Below, one piece after another: positions 52,019 through 62,587 of a stretch of 64,000 bases of DNA. The translations under genes were made by a program, and so were the position numbers. This DNA is from Hyphomicrobiales bacterium. Lineage in GTDB: Bacteria; Pseudomonadota; Alphaproteobacteria; Rhizobiales; Rhizobiaceae. Position 1 is the stretch's first letter. Every line of letters begins with the position of its first letter. The stretch is taken from contig UBTY01000029.1 of assembly GCA_900468535.1 (NCBI GenBank), forward strand, positions 37,231 to 101,230, written 5' to 3'. The notes beneath the pieces were generated by a model, which did no database searches, was not told where the DNA came from, and was given only the letters and a program-made list of their open reading frames with translations.

Positions 52019-53359
52019 ATGAAATACAAGACTCAAAGCGTGGCCATGCTCTACTTCTATGGAGCCCTCGGCCTCTTCATGGCGCAGCTACTCTTCGGCG
52101 TCATCGCGGGCACGATCTACGTGCTTCCGAACACTCTATCCGTCGTCCTTCCCTTCAATATCGTTCGAATGATCCATACGAACGCGTTGATCGTTTGGCT
52201 TCTAATGGGCTTCATGGGCACGACATACTTCCTCATCCCGGAGGAGTGTGAAACTGAGCTCTACAGCCCGAAGCTGGCGATCGCTCAGTTTTGGATCTTT
52301 CTGGTGGCCGCTGCGGTCGCGGTCGTTGGTTACTTGTTCCACATTCACGAAGGCCGCGAGTTTCTCGAACAGCCATTCGCAATCAAAGTGGGCATCGTCA
52401 TCGTCGCACTGATGTTCCTTTTCAACATCACCATGACGGCGCTGAAAGGCCGCAAGACGACGATCACCAACATTCTGCTCTTCGGTCTCTGGGGCGTCGC
52501 GATCTTCTTCCTCTTCGCTTTCTATAACCCGGTCAATCTGGCGCTCGACAAGATGTACTGGTGGTACGTAGTCCATCTCTGGGTAGAAGGCGTTTGGGAA
52601 CTGATCATGGCGTCGGTCCTCGCGTTCCTGATGATCAAGCTGAACGGCATCGACCGCGAAGTCATCGAAAAGTGGCTCTACGTCATCGTCGGTCTTGCCC
52701 TGTTCTCGGGTATCCTCGGCACGGGCCACCACTTCTACTGGATCGGCGCTCCCGGCTACTGGCAGTGGATTGGTTCGCTCTTCTCCACGTTGGAAGTCGC
52801 CCCGTTCTTCACAATGGTCGTCTTCACCTTCGTCATGACGTGGCGAGCCGGCCGCAAGCATGAGAACAAGGCCGCGATCCTGTGGTCGATCGGATGCTCG
52901 GTCATGGCGTTCTTCGGCGCGGGCGTGTGGGGCTTCCTGCATACTCTGTCATCGGTGAACTACTACACCCACGGCACGCAGGTTACAGCAGCTCACGGCC
53001 ATCTCGCTTTCTTCGGCGCCTACGTAATGCTGAACCTTGCCGCGATGGCCTATGCCATCCCTCAGATCCGAGGTCGCGCTCCCTACAATCAGTGGCTCTC
53101 GATTAGCAGCTTCTGGATCATGTGCGGCGCCATGTCGGTCATGACCTTCGCGCTGACGTTCGCGGGCGTCATCCAGGTTCACCTGCAGCGCGTGCTTGGC
53201 GAATCCTACATGGACGTCCAAGACCAACTCGCACTGTTCTATTGGATCAGACTTGGCTCGGGCGTGTTCGTCTTCATCAGCGCCATCATGTTTATCTGGT
53301 CGGTGCTGGTTCCAGGTCGCGCTCGCCTTCCAAACATTGCAGCTCAGCCCGCCGAATAG
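52019..53359 (+). CDS. norB: NorB, nitric oxide reductase catalytic subunit
   Basis: The product has 446 residues and about twelve membrane helices. Haem and FeB histidines are seen in VRMIHTNALIVWLLMGFMGT, YVVHLWVEGVWELIMAS (with the conserved Glu), GTGHHFYWIGAPGYWQWIG and TAAHGHLAFFGAYVMLN. It reduces NO to N2O. It follows norC after a good ribosome-binding site (AGAGGGACAATCAAT). Confidence 0.95.
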   Translation: MKYKTQSVAMLYFYGALGLFMAQLLFGVIAGTIYVLPNTLSVVLPFNIVRMIHTNALIVWLLMGFMGTTYFLIPEECETELYSPKLAIAQFWIFLVAAAVAVVGYLFHIHEGREFLEQPFAIKVGIVIVALMFLFNITMTALKGRKTTITNILLFGLWGVAIFFLFAFYNPVNLALDKMYWWYVVHLWVEGVWELIMASVLAFLMIKLNGIDREVIEKWLYVIVGLALFSGILGTGHHFYWIGAPGYWQWIGSLFSTLEVAPFFTMVVFTFVMTWRAGRKHENKAAILWSIGCSVMAFFGAGVWGFLHTLSSVNYYTHGTQVTAAHGHLAFFGAYVMLNLAAMAYAIPQIRGRAPYNQWLSISSFWIMCGAMSVMTFALTFAGVIQVHLQRVLGESYMDVQDQLALFYWIRLGSGVFVFISAIMFIWSVLVPGRARLPNIAAQPAE

Positions 53360-53385
53360 GCGGGCCTTCCCCAACGGAGACTGAA

Positions 53386-54198
53386 ATGACAATAGCTCTG
53401 AACTTCCCGCTGACGCCGAAGTCGGAAATCCCCCACTACTCGCCGCAAGGCAACGAATGCGCGCTCTTCGAGAGCGCATGGACCCGGCAGTTGCCGGTGC
53501 TGCTGAAAGGGCCGACCGGCTGCGGCAAAACTCGGTTCGTCCAGCACATGGCAGCGAAGCTGGGGCTTCCAGTTTCGACAATCTCCTGCCACGATGATCT
53601 TACGGCCGCTGACCTGACTGGCCGCTATCTCTTGAAGGGCGGCGAGACGGTCTGGGTCGATGGGCCGTTGACGAAGGCCGTGCGAAACGGCGGGATCTGC
53701 TACCTCGATGAGATCGTCGAGGCACGTAAGGACGTCGCCGTCGTTCTCCATCCTCTGACGGACGACCGCCGAATCCTTCCTCTGGAGCGGACGGGCGAGA
53801 TTCTCGAAGCGCAGCCGGCCTTTATGGTCGTCGTCTCTTACAATCCGGGCTACCAGAACTTAATGAAGGCTCTGAAGCCGAGCACGCGCCAGAGGTTCGT
53901 CTCGATCGAGTTCGACTTCCTCCCGCGTGACAAGGAGATCACCACTGTCGCGATCGAAAGCGGACTTTCGGAAGCTAAGGTCGCGCCGCTGGTCGATCTC
54001 GCTCGGCGGCTCCGCGTTCTGAAGGGGCAGGACATCGAAGAGGGTGTCTCCACTCGTCTCCTCATCTACTGCGCGACATTGATTGAAGCCGGAATGCCGG
54101 TCTCAGACGCCGTTCGCGCAGCTATAGTGGAGCCGCTCACGGACGAGCCGGACGTGAAGGCCGCACTCCTTGAAGTGGCTAAGGCGACGTTTGCATAG
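53386..54198 (+). CDS. norQ: NorQ, AAA+ (MoxR-type) ATPase
   Basis: From the ATG at 53386 (MTIALNFPLTPKSEIPHYSP) the product has 270 residues. Walker A is LLKGPTGCGKTRFVQ and Walker B GGICYLDEIVEA; the arginine-finger region follows TDDRRILPLERTGE. NorQ works with NorD to insert the non-haem iron of NorB. It overlaps nothing but lies only 9 bp before norD. Confidence 0.92.
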   Translation: MTIALNFPLTPKSEIPHYSPQGNECALFESAWTRQLPVLLKGPTGCGKTRFVQHMAAKLGLPVSTISCHDDLTAADLTGRYLLKGGETVWVDGPLTKAVRNGGICYLDEIVEARKDVAVVLHPLTDDRRILPLERTGEILEAQPAFMVVVSYNPGYQNLMKALKPSTRQRFVSIEFDFLPRDKEITTVAIESGLSEAKVAPLVDLARRLRVLKGQDIEEGVSTRLLIYCATLIEAGMPVSDAVRAAIVEPLTDEPDVKAALLEVAKATFA

Positions 54199-54207
54199 GA
54201 TCTGAAC

Positions 54208-56094
54208 ATGCTAGAATTTCTGGAACTCGAAGAGACCGTAGGGCGAGCCTGGCATCGCATCGTAGGCGAGACAAGCTCGTGGCGCCATCATCCTGACAAG
54301 GCCGTCCGTCTTGCCGACGTCCGGGCGCAGCTCTCGGTATGTTTCCGGGCGTTTGGTGGGGAGCCGACTCTTCAGATCCAGAAATCCCGGCAGAAAACGA
54401 GTTCTCACCGGCTTCGTCTGCGGCAGGTCGTGGGCCTGGGAGAAGAGCGAACCGATCATCCGACTTGGGACAACTCAGCGCTCCATCTCCCCGCAATTAT
54501 CGACGTCTTCAACGACCGCGGTCTCAACCGCGATCTCTACTTCTGGCTCGCCGGGTACGTCGCGGTTGCCCTAACGGAAAACGTACCCGCTGACCCGGCA
54601 CTCGCTGACTTGGCTCGAATCGAGGCGGGTCGAAAGAACAGCCGGTTAGTCGTCACGACTTTTCCAGGAATGGCCGGTAGATACGCACGACTCGCCCACG
54701 CACTTGCGTCCTGCCGCGCGCGAGGAAAGCTGCCTCTAGTCGAGGCCCGCGTCGAGACATATGCCATGACCGCTCTCTCGTTCTCTGTCGAATACGACCT
54801 TCCGGAAGACGCAAGGCCGGCCATAAGCGGCGCACCGGCGGGCTATCTCCCTATGCTGTCCGTTCCGCTTTGGCCTGATTTCCGCGGCAAGGTCGAGCTC
54901 CAGCCCACCGACAGGGACGATCAACCGTCGGAGTCCGTTGAACGTGAAGGCGGTGAGAAGAACACGCATGAGGCCAAGCGACAAAATGACTCGGACGACC
55001 GCAAGCGCGATCCCTTCATCTTGAACCGGTTCGAGAAAATCTTGGCAATGGCAGAGATGATCAACGTCGACCGCCCGACCGACGATCGTGAGGACGACGA
55101 GCCGTCCGCAGCAGAAGAGCTCGACGATGTCGTGTTGAGCCAGACGAAGGAGAAACCAAAATCGAAATTCCATTTCGATCTTGATCTCTCGCCGGAGGCT
55201 GCCGATACATCGCGGATCGAAGCGGAGTTCGTCTACCCGGAATGGAACTTCAGGAAGAACGAGTATTTGGAGGATCATTGCCGCGTCCTCGTAGGGACCG
55301 CCGAGAGCGATGCGGCAGGGGCGTTGGCCACCGACCAGTCTGTAGTGCGTAAGATCAGAAAGCAATTTGAAACCCTTCGTCCCAAGCGGGAAATACGGCG
55401 CGCCCAGTTGGACGGTAACGACCTCGACATGGATGCCGTGATCCGGTCGCGTATCGACCTGATGGTGACCGGGCACCCAAACGACCATATCTACGAATGC
55501 GCGCGTCCCGCCACGCACGAACTTGCCACTTCGATCCTTGTAGACGTCTCCCTGTCCACCGATTCCTGGGTGGACAATCGACGGGTGCTCGACGTAGAAA
55601 TGCAGGCACTCGATGTGCTTGCCCGCGGCCTTGACGCCTGCGGAGATCGGTTCTCGATCGAAACTTTTACATCGCGTCGCCGCGACTGGGTCCGCATGGA
55701 AACTATTAAGCGTTTCGACGAGAAGTTTACCGTCACGACCGCGCGCCGCATCGGCAGCCTAAAGCCGGGATATTACACCCGCATGGGCGCCGCCATCCGC
55801 CACGTTTCAAAGCAGCTCGACAAGCAGTCGACCCGTAGGCGGCTGCTGATGATCCTGACTGACGGCAAGCCTAACGACGTAGATAACTACGAAGGACGGT
55901 TCGCGCTCGAAGACTGCAGGCGTGCCGTCTATGAAGCGCGTGCCCGCGGTCAGGCCGTCTTCGCTGTAACCGTCGATCGGAATGCGGAAGATTACCTTCC
56001 GGCTATTTTCGGCCGGCAAGGATTTGCGCTGGTGTCCAACATCGCCAAGCTGCCCAGCGCGCTGCCTGCGATCTACAGGAATCTCACCGCATGA
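54208..56094 (+). CDS. norD: NorD, VWA-domain assembly protein for NO reductase
   Basis: The product has 628 residues. The C-terminal von Willebrand A domain (from about 430) contains the metal-binding site ILVDVSLSTDSWV (D-x-S-x-S) and LMILTDGKPNDVDNYEGRFA. The centre is charged and disordered, rich in Asp, Glu and Lys. It partners NorQ in NO reductase maturation. It closes the norCBQD operon. Confidence 0.92.
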   Translation: MLEFLELEETVGRAWHRIVGETSSWRHHPDKAVRLADVRAQLSVCFRAFGGEPTLQIQKSRQKTSSHRLRLRQVVGLGEERTDHPTWDNSALHLPAIIDVFNDRGLNRDLYFWLAGYVAVALTENVPADPALADLARIEAGRKNSRLVVTTFPGMAGRYARLAHALASCRARGKLPLVEARVETYAMTALSFSVEYDLPEDARPAISGAPAGYLPMLSVPLWPDFRGKVELQPTDRDDQPSESVEREGGEKNTHEAKRQNDSDDRKRDPFILNRFEKILAMAEMINVDRPTDDREDDEPSAAEELDDVVLSQTKEKPKSKFHFDLDLSPEAADTSRIEAEFVYPEWNFRKNEYLEDHCRVLVGTAESDAAGALATDQSVVRKIRKQFETLRPKREIRRAQLDGNDLDMDAVIRSRIDLMVTGHPNDHIYECARPATHELATSILVDVSLSTDSWVDNRRVLDVEMQALDVLARGLDACGDRFSIETFTSRRRDWVRMETIKRFDEKFTVTTARRIGSLKPGYYTRMGAAIRHVSKQLDKQSTRRRLLMILTDGKPNDVDNYEGRFALEDCRRAVYEARARGQAVFAVTVDRNAEDYLPAIFGRQGFALVSNIAKLPSALPAIYRNLTA

Positions 56095-56190
56095 TGAAGT
56101 GCGCGACGCCGATGCTGATTAAGGTCAAAGCGGACAAGGACAACTTTCGATAGATGGAAGCTTTGCAGGTCTTGTACAGGAGCTGCCTCG

Positions 56191-56421
56191 ATGTCGGGTA
56201 GGCGTAGGAGCCGATTTTTCTTCAACGTTCGTTCGGGATCGACGTTCGTACGAGACGGCACCGGCTGTGTCCTGCGGGACGTGGAGGAGGCGATCACCGC
56301 AGCCCTGGTAGCCGGAATCAAGATGGTCTCTCCGCTGGACTGTCGGAATGCCTCGCGTTTCGAGATCACGGACGAAAAGGGGACGGTCGTTGCGACCGTT
56401 CCGATCGTCCCTGTTAATTGA
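56191..56421 (+). CDS. DUF6894-like small protein
   Basis: The product has 76 residues. RFFFNVRSGSTFVRDGTGCV is followed by DVEEAITAALVAGIKMVSPL and RFEITDEKGTVVATVPI, the beta-helix-beta pattern of DUF6894, common in rhizobia and uncharacterised. It has no strong ribosome-binding site and lies 96 bp after norD, with a degenerate FNR-like site (CTGATTAAGGTCAA) between. Confidence 0.6.
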   Translation: MSGRRRSRFFFNVRSGSTFVRDGTGCVLRDVEEAITAALVAGIKMVSPLDCRNASRFEITDEKGTVVATVPIVPVN

Positions 56422-56773
56422 CAGCATCTCACCGTGATGCCGGTGGGCGGCAAGACGAGTGTTGATGCTGTCGATCACACCGGACGCGCCGTACTCCCGA
56501 ATGTCTCCGTCGTGTTCTCTGTAATCGCCTTGTTACGGGGATCTACGGCCGTTTGCTCGCAACGCTGTGCCACGCGACGGCGAGATCACACTGCACGCTT
56601 GCTGAACGGGATGCGCCTATGCTCGCTCACATACTGCGCCGAGCGCAGCCTCGTGTCATATGAGCCAACTCGGGCGGGTCTTCTATCATCCAGGAAAGGA
56701 CCTCATGACAAAAACCTCCCTCGGCTAGTTGGTTGCCGCCGCTTCTCTTGTCATGTTTGCTGATCCCACGGAT
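56422..56773 (+). other. Gap with a dead signal-peptide remnant
   Basis: At 56705, after AGGAAAGGACCTC, an ATG begins MTKTSLG, then hits an in-frame TAG and continues LVAAASLVMFADP, which looks like a broken signal peptide of a small exported protein such as a cupredoxin or cytochrome. The mature part is absent. The rest of the stretch has no supported gene. Confidence 0.4.
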
Positions 56774-57097
56774 CTAGGTCTCGAATCGGCCCGGCTTGCG
56801 TCCCGAGCGGCGTCGATAGACCTCCTCGACACCGGCGTCAACGAATTCGAGTGCGTATTGCTGTGCGGCGACTTCATCGTCTGGCGCCAGTTTCAGCGGG
56901 TGGCAGCGCTCCCGAACCACCCGCTCGATATTCTCCCGCAGTTTGGAAATTGCATCAGGATTGCTGTGCGCAACCGTGTCCTCGACACAAACTATGGCGA
57001 TGGATTCGAGTACGATGAGCTTCCCCTCGATCTCGCCTTCCGTGGGTATGGGGAAGCGTTCTCCACCCTGCTTTCTGTCGCGTTTTGTCGAGAGCAT
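56774..57097 (-). CDS. Hypothetical protein
   Basis: From the ATG at 57097 (MLSTKRDRKQGGERFPIPTE) the product has 107 residues. The first part is a short beta region (EIEGKLIVLESIAIVCVED), the second a helix with RENIERVVRERCHPLKL. No family is recognised. It lies divergent from the universal-stress-protein remnant with an FNR-type box at 57194, so it may belong to the low-oxygen regulon. Confidence 0.5.
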   Translation of the reverse strand: MLSTKRDRKQGGERFPIPTEGEIEGKLIVLESIAIVCVEDTVAHSNPDAISKLRENIERVVRERCHPLKLAPDDEVAAQQYALEFVDAGVEEVYRRRSGRKPGRFET

Positions 57098-57193
57098 ACC
57101 TGATCCTCCCTTTGCAAGGTTGCGCTCGCTTAGCCGGCACAAGCCGGTCCAAGACATCCGCTCGCGCCAGCTTAATCCTTCCTTCCGTCCGGA

Positions 57194-57207
57194 CTTTGAT
57201 GAAGGTC
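57194..57207. promoter_or_regulatory. FNR-type box before the Usp remnant and the gene at 56774
   Basis: TTGATGAAGGTCAA matches the FNR consensus in spacing and arms. It lies 97 bp before the gene at 56774 on one side and before the universal-stress-protein remnant on the other. Rhizobial usp genes are often FNR/FixK controlled. Confidence 0.55.
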
Positions 57208-57269
57208 AAAGAGTGGAAGACCGTTTGCGGATATTCTGAGCCTCTCCGACAAAAGAGGTGTGCTTGCAC

Positions 57270-57615
57270 CCCATGCATCCTCGCGTGGGATTCGAGCAAT
57301 GAGGCTTCGGGAGCGGCACGACTGTCGATCGACCTCCTAAAGCACGCGGGATGGTCGATCCGGTCGCGCGGCCGCGACGGGGCCGACGTCGCGGCCTACC
57401 TGGCGAGGCACGGCGTAAGAGTGCAGGTCGATCGCATCGCGAGCGGTGGACGTCAGGCCAACGAGATCCTCAGCCAACATGCGCTCGACGTTTCTGCCGA
57501 CCTTATCGTTATGGGAGCATACAATCATCCGAGATGGCGGCAGTCTCTCTTCGGAGGAACGACGCGCGGGATGATCGAGGACAGCCGGATGCCGGTGATG
57601 CTCCGCATTGATTAA
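57270..57615 (+). pseudogene. Universal stress protein (UspA) C-terminal domain remnant
   Basis: ILAWDSSNEASGAARLSIDL matches the start of a second Usp domain. After a frame change near 57350 (MVDPVARPR in one frame, DGADVAAYLARHGVRVQVDR in the other) it continues to the Usp nucleotide loop DLIVMGAYNHPRWRQSLFGG and TTRGMIEDSRMPVMLRID. The first domain of a tandem Usp is missing. The FNR-type box just upstream suggests an old low-oxygen Usp gene shortened by deletion. Confidence 0.6.
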
Positions 57616-57858
57616 ATCCGGTCAGTTCGGTGAGTGACTCGCACCGAGCAACATGACGCTGAAACTTGGCGAAACTTCTCGTTGGCGCCCTTGTTAGGAT
57701 CCGAACGGAGCTTCCTCTATGTCAATGACAAATCGTCAAGACCGCGATGGCGTTCGATGCGGCTCGGGACGCGCACCTGTAAAAAGTACTCGTTGGCTGT
57801 CCCGTGTTGCCGCCAAATCGCGACCTTGGCGACCGGCGCGGCTGCACACAGCGACGGA

Positions 57859-58569
57859 TCAGTCAGCTCCATCCGCGATTTCAAGATGAGCTCGTTGCAC
57901 CGCCTCTCGAAGATCGTCGATCGGGGTCTGACGAGCCATCTTCTTACCTTCCAGCTCCTTCGGCATCTTCCAACCCGGATCGACGCCATCCATGTTAGGC
58001 AACTCGTGAGCGATCCCCTTGTGGCAGTCGATGCACGTGGCCTTGCCTGGCAGTAGGTACCGACTGTGAATTTCCGCGGCCCTTTGCGTCTGCTTCTGAA
58101 AGTCCATGGCAACGGACGCATGGCAATTCCGGCACTCGAGGCTGTCGTTGGCCTTCATTCGCGCCCACTCGTGCTGGGCGAGTTCGAGACGCTTTTCGAG
58201 GAATTTGGGCCGCGTATTGATCGTGCCGAATATCTTTCCCCAGACCTCCTTCGACGCCTGCATCTTGCGGGCGATCTTGTCGGTCCACTGATGGGGGACG
58301 TGACAGTCGGGGCAGCTTGCCCGAACCCCCGACCGATTGGAGAAGTGGATGGTCCGGCTTAGTTCCTGATAGACGTTATCGTGCATCTCGTGACACGACG
58401 TGCAGAACTTCTCCGAATTTGTCAGTTCGAGCGCAGTGTTGAAGGCTCCCCAGAACATAACGCCGCCCAGAAATCCTCCGAGCGTCAGGACGCCCAAGCC
58501 TATGGTGGCTGCCGGAGTCACGATAATTGACCAGCACCAAGCAATGATTTTCTTCATCCACCCGAACAT
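57859..58569 (-). CDS. napC: NapC, tetrahaem cytochrome c quinol dehydrogenase
   Basis: From the ATG at 58569 ([15 protein letters not shown]) the product has 236 residues. One N-terminal membrane anchor is followed by four haem sites: CTSCH, CPDCH, CRNCH and CIDCH. It takes electrons from ubiquinol to NapAB. It is the last gene of napEFDABC, 5 bp after napB. Confidence 0.93.
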   Translation of the reverse strand: MFGWMKKIIAWCWSIIVTPAATIGLGVLTLGGFLGGVMFWGAFNTALELTNSEKFCTSCHEMHDNVYQELSRTIHFSNRSGVRASCPDCHVPHQWTDKIARKMQASKEVWGKIFGTINTRPKFLEKRLELAQHEWARMKANDSLECRNCHASVAMDFQKQTQRAAEIHSRYLLPGKATCIDCHKGIAHELPNMDGVDPGWKMPKELEGKKMARQTPIDDLREAVQRAHLEIADGAD

Positions 58570-58574
58570 GATCG

Positions 58575-59075
58575 CTACTCGCTCCCCGCGGGTCTGACGC
58601 CCAACTCGCTCATGTCCTTGAACCTGCTCGGCACGAGGGGTTTCGTATCCGCCTGAGGTACATGACATGCAGTACAGAAGTACCGGCGCGGAGAAACGTC
58701 TGCCAGCATCTGACCCTCGCGAGTCATGTAGTGGGTCACGCTGATCATCGGCGCCCCGCTGTCCTGCGTGAATTCCCTTTTGTGACATGAGAGACAACGG
58801 TTGGCATTGACCGAAAGCTCATATCCTTCTATCGAATGCGGAATGATCGGCGGCTGATCGGGATACGCGCGCATCTTCCGCTGGTCGTCGACGATCCATT
58901 TAGGAAGTGGCTTGGCTTCGCCGGTTTCCATCGATGGAGTCGGCCCCTCAAGCTGAGGGACTGTCTGCTGGACGACTTGTGCGATGGACGCCGTCGTCAG
59001 AAAGACCAAAAGGCCCGCCGCTACCGCCATCGATACGGGCCGATTCAAACGGCGGGGAGTATCTTGACCGCGCAT
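58575..59075 (-). CDS. napB: NapB, diheme electron-transfer subunit of nitrate reductase
   Basis: The product has 166 residues with a signal peptide (cut near SIA-QVV). The two haem sites are [11 protein letters not shown] and [13 protein letters not shown], with conserved [15 protein letters not shown]. It passes electrons from NapC to NapA. It overlaps the end of napA by 31 bases. Confidence 0.93.
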   Translation of the reverse strand: MRGQDTPRRLNRPVSMAVAAGLLVFLTTASIAQVVQQTVPQLEGPTPSMETGEAKPLPKWIVDDQRKMRAYPDQPPIIPHSIEGYELSVNANRCLSCHKREFTQDSGAPMISVTHYMTREGQMLADVSPRRYFCTACHVPQADTKPLVPSRFKDMSELGVRPAGSE

Positions 59076-61549
59076 TTTTTGAAATCCGTTTGCTTGGAGA
59101 TGGGATCGGTGGCGTCGAGCGTCACCTTGTTAATCAACTGGCTCGCATCGAACCAAGGAACGAAGATCACGCCGGTGGGCATCCTGTTTCGTCCCCGGAT
59201 ATCGATCCGAGACCGGATTTCACCCCGTCTGGAGACAATGCGAACTTCGGCGCCCTGATTGATGCCGCGCTTACGAGCGTCTTCAGCATTCATGAAGCAG
59301 CGAGCGCCGGGAAACGCCTTATACAGTTCAGGCACTCGCATTGTCATCGACCCGGAATGCCAGTGCTCCAGCACGCGCCCCGTGACCAGCCAAAAGTCGA
59401 ATTCCTCGTCGGGAGATTCCGCCGGCGGTTCATACGGAACGGCGAGTATTATAGCCTTCCCGTCTTTCTGGCCATAGAACTTCACACCTTCGCCAGGTTT
59501 CACGTAAGGATCGTATCCTTCGCGATACCGCCATCGGGTTTCCTGGCCGTTGACCACCGGCCACCGCAATCCACGAACCTGGTGGTACATGTCGTAAGGT
59601 GCAAGGTCGTGGCCGTGCCCGCGGCCAAACGAAGCGTATTCCTCGAACAACCCTTTTTGGACATAGAAGCCGAAGGCTTTTGCTTCATTGTTGTCATACT
59701 CGGCGTCCACCTCGCTAAGCGGAAATCGGTCGACCTCTCCGTTCTTGAAGAGGACGTCGAAGATGCTTTTTCGGCGATACTCGGGATGCTCGTCCAATAT
59801 TTCCTTCGGCCAGACGTCTTCGGTCACGAACCTCTTGGAGAACTCCATAAGCTGCCAGAGATCGGATCGAGCTTCGCCTTTGGCTTGGACAAGTTGATGC
59901 CAAACGTGAGTCCGCCGTTCGGCGTTCCCGTAGGCGCCTTCCTTCTCCACCCACATTGCCGCTGGCAAAATTAGATCAGCGCTCATCGCGGTGATCGTCG
60001 GATAGGCATCTGATACGACGACGAAGTTTTCCGGATTGCGATATCCCTGCCAAGTCTCGTTGCTGGTGTTGGGGCCGGCCTGAACGTTGTTGTTCACCTG
60101 AACCCAGTAGAAATTCAGCTTCCCATCCTTCAGCATGCGATCCTGTTGAACGGCGTGATAGCCAGGCTGTTCCGGAATGATCCCATGCGGTATTCGCCAA
60201 ATCTCCTCCGCATGCTTTCGGTGCTCTGAATTGGTCACAGTCATGTCAGCCGGAAGACGATGCGCGAACGTGCCTACCTCGCGGGCAGTGCCACACGCGG
60301 ACGGTTGGCCCGTAAGCGAGAACGGGCTGTTGCCGGGTTCCGATATCTTTCCGGTCAGTAGATGAAGGTTGTAGACCATCTGGTTGGCCCAAACGCCGCG
60401 AACATGCTGGTTGAAGCCCATTGTCCAAAGTGACATCACTTTGCGGTTTGGATCGGCGTAAAGTTCCGCCAATTGCTCCAAAAACTCGGGGTCGACGCCA
60501 GAGAGTTCTGAGGTCTTTTCGAGAGTGTATTCGGCAACGTGCTGCTTGAAGCCCTCGAAATCGATCGGTTCAGTCTTTCCTGGGTCTGCGGAATTCGCAG
60601 CTTCCTGCTCACGCGGATTGTCAGGGCGCAGCCCGTAGCCAATGTCCGTGACGCCCTTCGCGAACTTAGTGTGATCCTTCACGAAGGCCTCGTTCACGCG
60701 TCCGGTCTGGATGATGTGGTTTGCGATGTAATTGAGGATGGCAAGATCCGTTCCCGGCTTGAAGACAATCGGGATGTCGGCCAGGTCCATACTCCGGTGC
60801 GTGTAGGTCGAAAGCACGGCCACACGTACGTGCGGCTGGCCGAGCCTCCGGTCCGCTACGCGCGTCCACAGGATCGGATGCATCTCGGCCATGTTCGAAC
60901 CCCAGAGGACGAAGGCGTCCGCAGCTTCGAAGTCGTCGTAGCAGCCCATGGGCTCGTCCATGCCGAACGTGCGCATGAACCCATAGGCGGCGGAGGCCAT
61001 GCAATGCCGCGCGTTCGGGTCAAGATTGTTGGAGCGGAGGCCCGCGCGCATCAGCTTCGTAGCGGCATAACCCTCAAAGATCGTCCACTGGCCGGAGCCG
61101 AACATGCCGACCGCTGTCGGACCCTTCTCCTTCAGTACTTTCTTGCACTGATCGGCCATAACATCGAAGGCCTCGTCCCAGCTCACTGGTTCGAACTCTC
61201 CGTCTTTCGCGTAGACGCCGTCGCGCTTTCGCAAAAGGGGCCTCGTCAGCCGGTCCTCGCCGTACATGATCTTGGAAAGAAAATAACCCTTGATGCAATT
61301 GAGGCCTCGGTTGACTTCCGCCTGCATGTCTCCATGGGTGGCCACCACCTGTCCGGCCTTGACGCCAACCATGACGCCGCAGCCGGTTCCGCAAAAGCGG
61401 CAAGGCGCCTTCGACCATTTGATTTCGAGGGCGGTCACGCCTCCAGGGACCGGCTGGGCAGCCGCAGGAAGAGCCACGCCCGCAGCCGCAGCCGCAATAG
61501 CTGCGGCCTGAGCCTTCAGAACGTCACGCCTGCTCAACTCTCCCGTCAT
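59045..61549 (-). CDS. napA: NapA, periplasmic nitrate reductase catalytic subunit
   Basis: From the ATG at 61549 ([17 protein letters not shown]) the product has 834 residues, the usual NapA length, with a twin-arginine signal (SRRDVLK). The 4Fe-4S site is [15 protein letters not shown] plus a further Cys in GLNCIKGYF; the molybdopterin region includes [16 protein letters not shown] with the Cys that binds molybdenum. It reduces nitrate to nitrite. It overlaps napD by 26 bases. Confidence 0.95.
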   Translation of the reverse strand: MTGELSRRDVLKAQAAAIAAAAAGVALPAAAQPVPGGVTALEIKWSKAPCRFCGTGCGVMVGVKAGQVVATHGDMQAEVNRGLNCIKGYFLSKIMYGEDRLTRPLLRKRDGVYAKDGEFEPVSWDEAFDVMADQCKKVLKEKGPTAVGMFGSGQWTIFEGYAATKLMRAGLRSNNLDPNARHCMASAAYGFMRTFGMDEPMGCYDDFEAADAFVLWGSNMAEMHPILWTRVADRRLGQPHVRVAVLSTYTHRSMDLADIPIVFKPGTDLAILNYIANHIIQTGRVNEAFVKDHTKFAKGVTDIGYGLRPDNPREQEAANSADPGKTEPIDFEGFKQHVAEYTLEKTSELSGVDPEFLEQLAELYADPNRKVMSLWTMGFNQHVRGVWANQMVYNLHLLTGKISEPGNSPFSLTGQPSACGTAREVGTFAHRLPADMTVTNSEHRKHAEEIWRIPHGIIPEQPGYHAVQQDRMLKDGKLNFYWVQVNNNVQAGPNTSNETWQGYRNPENFVVVSDAYPTITAMSADLILPAAMWVEKEGAYGNAERRTHVWHQLVQAKGEARSDLWQLMEFSKRFVTEDVWPKEILDEHPEYRRKSIFDVLFKNGEVDRFPLSEVDAEYDNNEAKAFGFYVQKGLFEEYASFGRGHGHDLAPYDMYHQVRGLRWPVVNGQETRWRYREGYDPYVKPGEGVKFYGQKDGKAIILAVPYEPPAESPDEEFDFWLVTGRVLEHWHSGSMTMRVPELYKAFPGARCFMNAEDARKRGINQGAEVRIVSRRGEIRSRIDIRGRNRMPTGVIFVPWFDASQLINKVTLDATDPISKQTDFKKCAVKILPAV

Positions 61550-61808
61550 GTTCCTGCGTCTCCTCTTCGACATGCTCAAAGACCATATTCGCCGCGATAA
61601 CGCCCTCAAGGAGCGAGATGGTGGTTAGGACCGTACCGAGCTCTCCAGTACTCGAGCCTTCGATCACGATAACGAACTTGCCGTTCTCCACGCCGTGAAC
61701 CTCAACGCTTGCCATGTTTGCAAGCGCATCGCCGACAGAGGCAGTGAACGCTGGCATCGTCGCAACGACAGCACTGGAAATATGATGGCGGGTCCCCCGA
61801 TCAGGCAT
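61524..61808 (-). CDS. napD: NapD, NapA-specific chaperone
   Basis: From the ATG at 61808 ([20 protein letters not shown]) the product has 94 residues. The ferredoxin-like fold is seen as [36 protein letters not shown] and [20 protein letters not shown]. NapD binds the NapA twin-arginine signal and delays its export. It overlaps napF by 8 bases and napA by 26. Confidence 0.88.
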   Translation of the reverse strand: MPDRGTRHHISSAVVATMPAFTASVGDALANMASVEVHGVENGKFVIVIEGSSTGELGTVLTTISLLEGVIAANMVFEHVEEETQEHDGRVEQA

Positions 61809-62301
61809 GCAAGCCCTCCGGTAAACGGCTCTCCATCTCAACCGCGTTAACGGGACATGACGCGACGCACGCTCCACAGCCAGAGCAGCGATCGGCATTT
61901 ATGGAAGGAAGGAACGGCCCGCCGATGCGCGGGCGAAAACGTATGGCATCCTCCGGACAACCGTCACGGCAGGATTGACAGGCGACGTCGCGCGCGGCGA
62001 GGCACCCGCTTCCGATGGTCGCGACGTAAGGAATAGTGCGTGCAGAGGGCAGGGAGAACACAGGTTCGGGACAGACCTGCGCACACTCGCTGCAGAACGT
62101 GCACTCGCCATTGCGAAAGTCGAGCCTCGGAAGCCCGACAGCCATATCTATTATCCCGGTGGGACATCGCTCCATGCACAAGCCACAACCGGTGCACGTG
62201 CTCGAAAGAAGCATTGTGGACGTTCCCGGCGGGCGAATTGCGTCAGGTCGCACCTGACCTGATAGGAACTGTCGTCGAGATAAAGACGGTCGCCGCGACA
62301 T
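61801..62301 (-). CDS. napF: NapF, ferredoxin-type protein
   Basis: From the ATG at 62301 (MSRRPSLSRRQFLSGQ) the product has 166 residues. Three 4Fe-4S motifs are present: CTGCGLCMERCPTGI, CTFCSECAQVCPEP and CSGCGACVASCPVNAV. It is cytoplasmic and thought to help load the Fe-S cluster of NapA. It follows napE by 7 bp. Confidence 0.88.
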   Translation of the reverse strand: MSRRPSLSRRQFLSGQVRPDAIRPPGTSTMLLSSTCTGCGLCMERCPTGIIDMAVGLPRLDFRNGECTFCSECAQVCPEPVFSLPSARTIPYVATIGSGCLAARDVACQSCRDGCPEDAIRFRPRIGGPFLPSINADRCSGCGACVASCPVNAVEMESRLPEGLHA

Positions 62302-62308
62302 GACGTCC

Positions 62309-62503
62309 TCAATGGCCTGAGGGAGGCCCAGGAGGCCCAAAGATAATCTGAAACATCCAAACAAGGAAGCCATAGCCGCCGACCACGCCGACAGCTACCA
62401 CGGGCCATATCGCGAATGCCAGGATAATGAAGACCAGCGTTTCAAACCGGCGGTTGGCCCGCCGTTCGTGTTTCTCTGGAGCCTTCCCCACAAGCTCTGT
62501 CAT
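62309..62503 (-). CDS. napE: NapE, small membrane protein
   Basis: The product has 64 residues with one or two membrane helices (FETLVFIILAFAIWPVVAVG, VVGGYGFLVWMFQIIFGPPG), as in NapE. Its role is not settled. It is the first gene of napEFDABC. An FNR/NnrR-type box lies 85 bp upstream, shared with petA. Confidence 0.85.
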   Translation of the reverse strand: MTELVGKAPEKHERRANRRFETLVFIILAFAIWPVVAVGVVGGYGFLVWMFQIIFGPPGPPSGH

Positions 62504-62587
62504 CGCTCGACCTCCTACTTTTTATTTAGCATAAGTTGCATCGAAATCAAGCCAATGGGCGACCGGGCGAGAAACCCGACACCGTCA

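Noticed and set aside
60539..61600. Long plus-strand open frame opposite napA
   Set aside because: It is antisense to conserved napA sequence, a common artefact in G+C-rich genes.
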